From assembly GCF_051713825.1 (NCBI RefSeq), contig NZ_JBIOQR010000001.1, positions 3,224,001 to 3,288,000 of the forward strand: DNA of 64,000 nt, written 5' to 3'. Source of the DNA: Enterococcus_K sp051713825. Lineage in GTDB: Bacteria; Bacillota; Bacilli; Lactobacillales; Enterococcaceae. This document shows positions 44,224-52,300 of this stretch, piece after piece. The position numbers and the translations under genes were made by a program. The notes beneath the pieces were generated by a model. It saw only the letters and a list, made by a program, of their open reading frames with translations, made no database searches and had not been told where the DNA came from. Every line of letters begins with the position of its first letter. Position 1 is the stretch's first letter.

Positions 44224-45696
44224 TTGAAAACTAATAATCACATTTTTACACGAAAGCAGTTAGAAACAATCTTCAATGATGTCCTTGAAAAAACACTAGG
44301 AGAAGTGGACAAAAACCATATATTTGATAGAACCAAAATTCATCCTAAAATCACAGGTATTGCAGGAGATGTCGTTGAACAGTCGATCTTGGGATACCCT
44401 GCGGACTCTTTTCAAGAACCTGACTTAATTGTAGACGGAGAAGAAGTAGAATTAAAAACAACTGGTATTAGAAAATCGAAAAAGAAAAAAGGTGAATTTG
44501 AAGCAAAAGAACCTATGTCCATTACTGCCGTTTCACCCCAAAAAATTGTTTATGAGGAATTTGAGTCTTCAAATTTTTGGCATAAGTTAAGAAAGTTACT
44601 ACTTGTATACTACCTATATGACTCTGAGGTTACTGTTCCTGCGGCAGGATACGCAGATTTTTCAATAAAAGGATTCGATTTTTATGAATTCGACGAAGAG
44701 AACAAAGAAATTTTGAAGAATGATTGGCATACAGTCTTTAATTACATAAAAGATTTACAGGAAACGTTCGACAATCCTGAAGAGCATTACCCATCTATTT
44801 CTTCAAAGTTAAGACCGGAACTCATGTTAATTGATACCGCACCAAAATGGCCTAATAGACCTCGTTTCAGACTAAAGAGATCTACTGTTACCACGATGGT
44901 ACAACAATACTTCGGGAAAAAATTTGAACAGCTGGATAGCAAACTAGATAGCTTTTCAGATATAGACAAACTACTACAAAGCTTTACAAATAAGTATAAG
45001 GGCCTGAAAATTTCTGAATTACTAGAGATTCTGAAGATTCCAATTAAGCTAGGTAAAAACGGAGATGTATCTAAATCCGTAGGGGAACAAATAGTTACGA
45101 GAATGTTTGGAGCAAAATCAAAAAAAATGAGTAAAATCGAAATCTTCAGCGAGATTGGACTCCTTGCTAAGACTATAACTCAAACCTCAACTGGTAATAG
45201 AACTGAAGACACAAAATTATTTTCTGTCAATTTTGAAGAATGGCTGAGAAAAGATAAATCTTTTGAAGAATCAACTGTTTTTAGTGAGTTCAGTGAACCT
45301 CAATTTCTTTTCATTGTTTTTGAAGAGACTTCTGTTGGGGACAAATTACTTGAAAATCGTTTTATTGGGTTTAAGAGAATGGTTTTTGATGAAAGCTTCA
45401 TAGATAATGATGTGAAGGCTGTGTGGGAAGAAGTCAGAAATACAGTATTTGAACATCGGTTAAAAGAAACAGTGCAACTAGATAAAAAAGGTAACCCTGT
45501 AATAAATAAAAATGGGACAGTTAGCACCTCAGTGAACTTCCCCAAATCTAAATATCACCGAGTATTTTTCAGAGGAACTGGCGCTGATTCTAATGATAAA
45601 CCAATCGTTTTAAATGGGATTTCTATGTATAGGCAACATGTTTGGATTAAAGGTTCTGAATTAGTCAAAATGCTGAATGATAGACCATTTATATAG
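44224..45696 (+). CDS. Sau3AI-like type II restriction endonuclease (MutH/Sau3AI family)
   Basis: About 490 residues, the length of Sau3AI. The MutH-like catalytic motif is intact: PDLIVDGEEVELKTTGIR gives the D-x(6)-E-x-K arrangement (ELK) following GIAGDVVEQSILG. A second, MutH-like domain fills the C-terminal half, as in Sau3AI where it is non-catalytic and binds a second site. I chose TTG 44224, 8 bases after AAGGAG; the GTG at 44215 lies within that ribosome binding site. It is paired with the divergent C5 methyltransferase. Recognition of GATC is expected from the family, not shown here. Confidence 0.9.
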   Translation: MKTNNHIFTRKQLETIFNDVLEKTLGEVDKNHIFDRTKIHPKITGIAGDVVEQSILGYPADSFQEPDLIVDGEEVELKTTGIRKSKKKKGEFEAKEPMSITAVSPQKIVYEEFESSNFWHKLRKLLLVYYLYDSEVTVPAAGYADFSIKGFDFYEFDEENKEILKNDWHTVFNYIKDLQETFDNPEEHYPSISSKLRPELMLIDTAPKWPNRPRFRLKRSTVTTMVQQYFGKKFEQLDSKLDSFSDIDKLLQSFTNKYKGLKISELLEILKIPIKLGKNGDVSKSVGEQIVTRMFGAKSKKMSKIEIFSEIGLLAKTITQTSTGNRTEDTKLFSVNFEEWLRKDKSFEESTVFSEFSEPQFLFIVFEETSVGDKLLENRFIGFKRMVFDESFIDNDVKAVWEEVRNTVFEHRLKETVQLDKKGNPVINKNGTVSTSVNFPKSKYHRVFFRGTGADSNDKPIVLNGISMYRQHVWIKGSELVKMLNDRPFI

Positions 45697-45749
45697 AATA
45701 ATTAGTTCAAGTCTTCACTTTTTCTAAGAAAAAATATTTCATCTAAAAG

Positions 45750-45792
45750 AAGCCTCTCTTCTCTCGTGTTCTCTAGAGAGTATGAGAGGCTT
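45750..45792. terminator. Bidirectional terminator between the convergent Sau3AI-like genes
   Basis: AAGCCTCTC and GAGAGGCTT pair around a loop with further CTCTCG/TAGAGAG pairing, and A/T runs flank it. It serves both the plus-strand endonuclease gene and the minus-strand gene ending at 45812. Confidence 0.75.
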
Positions 45793-45811
45793 ATCCTATC
45801 TCTATCTCCAC

Positions 45812-47269
45812 TTAAAGTAAACTTTCAATTTGATGAATCACATAGTCTTTATTAAACCAAAATGATTGTTTAGTCATCCAATAATTGGAGTATCCATCTG
45901 GTTTGTTTGTCCAATGTGCTTTTGTCGGAAGCTCATCTGCATTACTATTATTCTCAATATAACTTGCCTTTGAAGCATGTGGCCTAACATGTATTATTTT
46001 CTTATCCTTTAAACCGACTAAATTATTCGTTACTCTTCCTTTATCAAATGTTAAGTTTACTCCATTTTTCAGCGTTTTAACCGTTTCTTCCCACGCTTCT
46101 TTAACCTTTCCATCCAGATCAGCTTCAGGCATCGACCAGAACTTAGCTCCTCTGAATACATATTCATCTTCACTATTCTCTTTGAAAACAATGAATAGAA
46201 ATCTACTTGTTTCAAACATTGTTCGCAATGTTGATGTATTCCATTCCTCCTCCACAAGCTTCTTAAATTTTAGAGTTGGAAATGACATACTTTCCCTTAC
46301 ACTATTCTTCTTTGATACTCTAATTGTCTTTACTAGGATATTTGCTTTTTGAATTTCTTCTGCATTTTCTAAGTTTCCTTTCATTCCCAGCATACTTGAT
46401 GCCAAAACTGAATAAAAATTTTTGTGTTTACGCTCAACCAAAAATCTACGTCCTAGATTACTTTCTGTTTCTCCAATATAGTTGGACAATTTCTCAATTA
46501 ACAGCTTATCAAAGGTTGTTCTTTTAAACTCTTCATCTGAAATCACACTTTCAACTGCTTCATTCTTTTCTATATTAGCAGGTTTATCTATGACTTCCGC
46601 TTCAATGAAAGCAGTCTTACGTATAGAAGAATCAAATGAACTTCCAAAAACGAATTCCCTAATTAGATAACTCATATAGCTTGGCTTAAGAGAGTAAAAC
46701 AAATGAACTTCTCCAGTCATTTTATTCACTCTACGGCTGGCTGCCAAGTAGTTAGTCAGCCCTTCAGTCAACTCCTTAGAGCGACCTTGTACGATATAAG
46801 AATTTATCAAATCCCAATCCTGCTGAATCACTTTCAGGTCTCTCTTTGGAAATGAAAACTGAATTACTTCATCGATTGTCCATTGAGCTCTTGAAATAGC
46901 TGGGTTAAACTCATAGAAAGCAATTTCTAAAATCTTACTTGTTTTATAAAATTTACTTATTTTGAAGTCTTCTTCTTTCGCTGCAACATCGATTGAACAT
47001 ATTTCAAGCTGTTGCAACGCAGAAACAATACCATTGCTTTGTTTCCTATACGGAACGGTAATAGCTTCGACTCCGGCTTCAATCATACTCAACTCATCTA
47101 CATGCTCTTTCGAAACCTTAAACCATTTTTTCCAGATAAGGTCAGTCGAAATGTTCTTGCTATCCGTATCAACTTGATTTTCCGAAGTTAAAAGTTTCCA
47201 TAATGTTACTCCAACTGCTTCTCTCGCTCGATTATGAACTGCTTGTTTTGTTTTATATGGTGATGTCAT
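45812..47269 (-). CDS. Sau3AI-like paralogue with degenerate catalytic motifs
   Basis: 485 residues from ATG 47269 (GGAGG 6 bases upstream). It can be aligned by eye over its whole length with the Sau3AI-like nuclease at 44224. For example QQDWDLINSYIVQG matches KNDWHTVFNYIKDL, and RFLFIVFKENS ... VKEAWEETVKTL matches QFLFIVFEETS ... VKAVWEEVRNTV. At the first catalytic site ELK is replaced (GVEAITV: Glu kept, Lys lost). In the C-terminal domain ANILVKT keeps a Lys but lacks the Glu. It therefore looks like a two-domain pseudo-enzyme, perhaps a partner subunit, a methyl-DNA reader or a regulator. Its promoter is cut off by an insertion sequence upstream. It lies between dptH and the restriction-modification pair. 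Confidence 0.7.
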   Translation of the reverse strand: MTSPYKTKQAVHNRAREAVGVTLWKLLTSENQVDTDSKNISTDLIWKKWFKVSKEHVDELSMIEAGVEAITVPYRKQSNGIVSALQQLEICSIDVAAKEEDFKISKFYKTSKILEIAFYEFNPAISRAQWTIDEVIQFSFPKRDLKVIQQDWDLINSYIVQGRSKELTEGLTNYLAASRRVNKMTGEVHLFYSLKPSYMSYLIREFVFGSSFDSSIRKTAFIEAEVIDKPANIEKNEAVESVISDEEFKRTTFDKLLIEKLSNYIGETESNLGRRFLVERKHKNFYSVLASSMLGMKGNLENAEEIQKANILVKTIRVSKKNSVRESMSFPTLKFKKLVEEEWNTSTLRTMFETSRFLFIVFKENSEDEYVFRGAKFWSMPEADLDGKVKEAWEETVKTLKNGVNLTFDKGRVTNNLVGLKDKKIIHVRPHASKASYIENNSNADELPTKAHWTNKPDGYSNYWMTKQSFWFNKDYVIHQIESLL

Positions 47270-47292
47270 ATTATACCTCCTACCCAATTTTT
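47217..47292. repeat. 76-bp direct repeat, left copy flanking the insertion sequence
   Basis: Identical over 76 bases to 49145-49220. It contains the ribosome binding site, start codon and first 17-18 codons of the Sau3AI-like paralogue. It abuts base 47293, where the inverted repeat of the insertion sequence starts. Confidence 0.93.
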
Positions 47293-49144
47293 GTTAATTC
47301 AAAATCTTTATCTAAAAATCGTTTATAGTAGTTGAAAAAACCTTGAATTTAAAGGGAAATAGAAAAGAACACTTCTATCCCCCCTCGAAATCGGTTAGAA
47401 TTGAAAGCGACAAAACCACAATTCTCCGAAATAGAAAGGAAGATACAAGTGTTCACTTCAATTTTGACCTATTTAGTTGGAATAATCAACTACCAAACGA
47501 AAATTATTTTATTTCTTCTTCAATTCTTACTTAATCAAGCGAAGTACTCTAAAGCTCCAAAGCTTACCACACCGCTTGATTTAGACTATCGTAAGCTAAC
47601 AGTTGATGATTTACCCACGATTCAAAAACTTCAAACTCTCGACTATCGTCAAGTGATTTCTGGTCATTTTGACAAAACTGGGAAAGTCATCCAACCTGTA
47701 AGGCGCCACAAAAATTCCAAACCGATTCCTAACGATATTTGTTGTCCAAGGTGTCAAGCGCCTCACGACTATCTTTATCGCAATAACGGCGATTGTGGAC
47801 AGTATCAATGCAAGGTTTGTCAGGAACGGTTCAACCTCAAAAACAAGTATGCCAAAGAGGTTGTTTTGAGCTGCCCTCATTGCACGCAAACGCTTGATAA
47901 AATTAAACACCGCAAGGGCTTTGTCATTTATAAGTGTCGCAACTTTGCGTGCTCTTTTTACCAAAATCGCTTGAAGAAACTTTCGTCAAAAGAGCAACGC
48001 CTATTTAAGGAACAGCCGCATCTTTTTAAAATGCATTACTTATATCGACAATTCGAGTTGAAGCTCTCTGAGTTACAAGCGCCTAGAGAGATTCCAACAG
48101 TTGTTCAACTTTCGAATATTCACAGCTCACCGCAAGTGCTTGGGCTTATTTTGACTTATTATGTGAACTATGGCTTATCCGCCGAAAAGACCGCTGCATT
48201 AATGTTTGATGTCCATCAAGTAAAAATTTCTGGTCAAACCATTCGCAACTATGCACGTTCAGTTGCTTGTCTGGTACGACCATTTACTGACGGCTATCCC
48301 TATGCACTTTCTGATCAATTCTGTGGGGATGAGACGTACATTCGCGTACAAGGCAAATGGCACTACATTTACTTCTTTTTTGATGCGGTAAATAAAATTA
48401 TTCTTTCTCATAGAGTCAGTCCAAACCGTGACACAGCTACGGCTATCAAGGCATTTCATGATGTGATCAAACGATTTGATACCCTACCCGAAAATCTAAA
48501 TCTCATTGTCGATGGCAACCCGATTTACAAATTGGCTCAAATTTTCTTCGCCGGTGAAGGTATCCATTTTGACGTAACACAGGTGATTGGGCTAACCAAC
48601 GAAGATAAAGTTTCTGCGGAATTCCGTCCACTTAAACAAATCATCGAGCGCTTAAATCGAACATTCAAAGGGAATTATAAACCTCTCGGCGGCTTTGGCT
48701 CTGAAGCAGGTTCCATTGCCTTCGTTGAGCTGTTTACTACCTACTTTAATTTTTTGCGACCACACGCCTCTCTTGAAAAAGGACGTGTTCCTGTCCAGCT
48801 ACCTGAGCTTGAACTATGTGAGGACATGCCACAAAAATGGCTCCGACTCTTACAGATTTCAGAAGATTGTCTGGTGAATTTATCACTGGCAAGCTGAAAG
48901 AAAGATTTCGGTACCGGGAGCCCTCAACGAGAATCGGCGTAGCGAACACTTGACCACCTGAAGAAATGGCTTATACTGCCTACTGAGGGTGAACTTTGTG
49001 CTGCATTTTTTTCGTCCACCTGGTCGCCCTCACTTATTTGACAAGCCATTTTGTAAGGTTGTCCAGTGCGATTCGGCGCCAACATCTATTTTTTTGCCAA
49101 AGAACTCATTTTGGGTTTGTTTTCATAGATTTTTTTGAGTTACC
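47293..49144 (+). mobile_element. DDE-type insertion sequence flanked by 76-bp direct repeats
   Basis: An 1852-bp element. Its ends are GTTAATTCAAAA (left) and, inverted, GGTAACTCAAAA (right), matching at 10 of 12 bases. Each end is met directly by one copy of the 76-bp repeat, as a target-site duplication would be. It has one transposase gene and about 250 bases of non-coding DNA at the right end containing imperfect inverted sequences (AAGAAATGGCTT.. and AAGCCATTTTG). I cannot assign a family with certainty. Confidence 0.8.
47449..48897 (+). CDS. DDE transposase with N-terminal zinc ribbons
   Basis: About 482 residues from GTG 47449, which has AAAGGAAG 6 bases upstream (a TTG at 47401 is also open). 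The N-terminal half has two Cys pairs, CPRCQAPH and CKVCQERF, then CPHCTQTL and a CRNFAC pair, like zinc ribbons. The catalytic core is IS6/IS240-like: Asp in FCGDETYIRVQGKW, Asp in LIVDGNPIYK and Glu in IIERLNRTFKGNY. It is much longer than ordinary IS6 transposases. No frameshift. Confidence 0.82.
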   Translation: MFTSILTYLVGIINYQTKIILFLLQFLLNQAKYSKAPKLTTPLDLDYRKLTVDDLPTIQKLQTLDYRQVISGHFDKTGKVIQPVRRHKNSKPIPNDICCPRCQAPHDYLYRNNGDCGQYQCKVCQERFNLKNKYAKEVVLSCPHCTQTLDKIKHRKGFVIYKCRNFACSFYQNRLKKLSSKEQRLFKEQPHLFKMHYLYRQFELKLSELQAPREIPTVVQLSNIHSSPQVLGLILTYYVNYGLSAEKTAALMFDVHQVKISGQTIRNYARSVACLVRPFTDGYPYALSDQFCGDETYIRVQGKWHYIYFFFDAVNKIILSHRVSPNRDTATAIKAFHDVIKRFDTLPENLNLIVDGNPIYKLAQIFFAGEGIHFDVTQVIGLTNEDKVSAEFRPLKQIIERLNRTFKGNYKPLGGFGSEAGSIAFVELFTTYFNFLRPHASLEKGRVPVQLPELELCEDMPQKWLRLLQISEDCLVNLSLAS

Positions 49145-49197
49145 GCTTCTCTCGCTCGATTATGAACTGCTTGTTTTGTTTTATATGGTGATGTCAT
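49123..49197 (-). pseudogene. Duplicated 5' fragment of the Sau3AI-like paralogue
   Basis: The right copy of the 76-bp repeat still has ATG 49197 with its ribosome binding site. Translation would give MTSPYKTKQAVHNRAREAV, run into the insertion sequence and stop after 24 codons. The native promoter of the gene should lie upstream, in 49221-49374, so that promoter now drives only this fragment. Confidence 0.75.
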
Positions 49198-49220
49198 ATT
49201 ATACCTCCTACCCAATTTTT
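49145..49220. repeat. 76-bp direct repeat, right copy
   Basis: Identical to 47217-47292. It joins the last base of the insertion sequence at 49144 and passes into unique DNA upstream of the Sau3AI-like paralogue at 49221. The following 49221-49374 holds no gene. Confidence 0.93.
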
Positions 49221-49374
49221 AAACAGAGCTAATATAAAAGTTACACTCTGACTATAACTATAATAGCCAGAGCATTTTGATTAATGTTATAAATGTGTTC
49301 TCTTACTTTTCAAAAAAATTGAATATACAAGAGTCAAAAAATAATCCAGACTTCTCATTCAGAAATACCAACGA

Positions 49375-52300
49375 TTAGGTTAATTTTTGCAGCCTTGCTC
49401 TTCTACTTTCAAAAGACGATATTTTAACTATATTAATTCTTGGTTCAGACAAATTACCGTTATCCAATTGAATAGGCCCGTAAACTATCGTCTCGCCTTT
49501 TAGCAGTGTTTTTAATGAATTTTCGACATCTTTTCTATCATTAGGATTTGAAGTAATAGATTTGGCTATTGCTGAAACTTGAGAATCTGGTGGTAAGAAG
49601 TGAAGTTGCTCTGCAGCATTGTAGATTGCTTCTGCATCATTTCCTTTAATTGAATCAAGAGACTGTGTAGCGAATATACCAGATATGCCAAATTTGCGTC
49701 CTTCTCTAAGCATTTTCACAGCTGGAGATGATCCACTAAAGTTTAAATTTTGTACTTCATCCAAAACAACAGGAAGAGGTTTAGCTTCACTACCTGTCCT
49801 TGTTGCATACTGATATAAATCCCATAATAAAAACTCAATTAATACCTTTTGGATATTTAACTGATATCCTTTTAATTGAAAGATATTAATTATCCCTTGG
49901 TTTCCAAAAACTTGGCCCCAATCAAAATCAGATTCATAAGAAAATGGGTCTCTGCTCAATAGAGCACTGATACGACCATATAAATTTTGTAGTGCTTTGT
50001 CTTCACTGTATCTAAGCTCATCAGCTAGGTTGGCAAACCGATACGCCTCTCCATTTACATGAACTCCTTGAAGAATGGTCTCTGATAGTAATGTTCGTTG
50101 TTGGACACCCAGATCAAATACAAAATCTATAACTTGAACAACTCTATCGACCATATCTTGATTACTTTCTGGCATCACAAAACCGCCTAAGTCTATTTCT
50201 TGTAACTTAAAAGGATTGATTGGTACTTTATCTCTAAGTATAAATCGTTGGCTCACTTTATTCTCATAATCTGTTAAGAATTGTTTGTCTAACTGATTCT
50301 GTAAAAATCCATCAGTATAGTCTATTACCAGTGAGTCGATACTTAGTCTTGAAAGCTCTGCCAAGAGCGTCTGAACAAAATAAGTTTTTCCTTGACCAGA
50401 TTTCCCAGTAATGAACAGGTGTCTATTAGCTAACTTTTTATTACCGAATTCCCAATAAACTTCTCGAGAAGAATGTGCAATCTCTCCCAATAATACCCTT
50501 TTGTGTCGTATCGATTCTGCCATCCCTTCCGTCTGGGTAGGGATATGTTTGAAGTCTTCTTTCTCAATCGCAACATACTCTTCAGCTAACTCTTTCTCAA
50601 CTTTTATAGTCTCATCAATTATTTCGTCTCTATCAGCGTTGATAGTGCTGTCGGTTATTTCCTCTCCATCATACTTAACAGTATCCTCAGTATCTTTTTC
50701 TTGTTCCTCAGTAAAATTATTTACTGGTATTTCGAAAGGTACATCCAAATCAATATCAACATATTCAGAATTGTCGTCTAAGATTTCAGGATTCAAACTT
50801 AACTCTATCTCTTCTTTTGGAGAATCAAAATCTTTTATCACATCGCTTATGTCAACTTTTGACGATAGTAACATATCTTTTCTAAAATCGAACATTCCTT
50901 TTTGTATGCTATCTACAATCACAGTAGTTCTATCTGCAACGACATTGTAGGCATCTTTCTCCGGAACTTTAATAAGTAGCGCATTTCTATTAGAAACAAG
51001 ACTAGCTTGTCTTGCAATTTCATTTTTTGAGAACTCAAAAACTACACCTTGCCCATAAAACTGTTCCATCTCGTAAGAAATATAATAATCTCCCACTATC
51101 AATCTATCCTTGATATTTTGATAATTTGGTATTTCACTTTTTGTAAATATTCCACTACTCATCATTTTTTCGAGATTCCCCAATATAATAGATACAAAGA
51201 AATTTCTATAATAATTTCTCATAAATACATCAGGGTTCTCATCACCTAGGAATTCCCGTAATATATTTGAAGTATGCTCTAACTGACTAAACGCTTTCTC
51301 GGTAACAGAATTGCTATTATTACCCACCTTAACTTCAATCGGCAAATAATGCAGTTTGATATCGTCTCCTCTTAAATCGATGCCAACAAATAATAAATCA
51401 TCACTTGTAGCTCCTGTTTGGCCTAAGTTTTTAGAACTAAAAAGCCCTTCCTTCATGCTTAGTCCAACCATCCCAGAGACTCTAAGAATTTCTTCAAGTG
51501 AGATTGGAATCCAATAGAAATTAGGATGCTCAAGAATCCCTAACATTTCTTTATACGCTGAGATAATACTTAGCTTTTCTCGAAGTAGATTTGAGTTCCC
51601 CCTCTTTTTTTCCTTATCAGAAATTAACATCAACAACCACTGTCCATTAATCACATTGAAGTTTTTAATTACTTCTTTGGTATCAAACTGATCCCTATCA
51701 GATAATTCTTCTAAAAGTGTCTCTCTTAGCAATCTGTCATATTGTTGGGTATCATCAGTAACGGTCACTGATTCATACTGACTTGTTGCGCTTTGATCTG
51801 TATAATGTATAACAAGCATCTCTCCATTTGACTCGTCAAAAAAATATGATAAATCAACATCTAAGTTTAATAACGTCACCCAACTACTATTTTTTAGAAC
51901 CGGCGTAATTTCATCTTGATTAAGTTGAGGAATATTATTTATAAGAGTATCTCCGTACCTGTAGATATCAGTATCTTTGTTAGATGATGCAATAAAACTA
52001 TTCCATTCAAAAATAAAATCTACCAATTCTGTACGATTTCGTTCCATTATTCTACCTACACCGAACCCATTAGAATAACTATTTACTTCTTTATAGTATT
52101 GCGGACTACTTAAAAGCCCTCCCAAGGCATAATTCTTACCTAATTTTTCCATTTTAGCATTGCTTATACCTCTTCGCTGAACAAATTGATAAAAAGTTAC
52201 ATGAAAAAACAAACCCATTGCCTCAAAATTTTTAGCTTCTGGCATTTTGAATATATTTATTTTCTTTTGCAGTAATTCTAATACCTCATAATCTTCAAAA

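Noticed and set aside
45812..47269. Calling this gene a second active restriction enzyme
   Set aside because: Both candidate catalytic sites lack a required residue (Lys in the first, Glu in the second), so activity cannot be claimed.
50501..50950. 149-residue Ser-rich plus-strand frame opposite dptH
   Set aside because: It is the complement of the acidic linker coding region of dptH; no start signal or domain.
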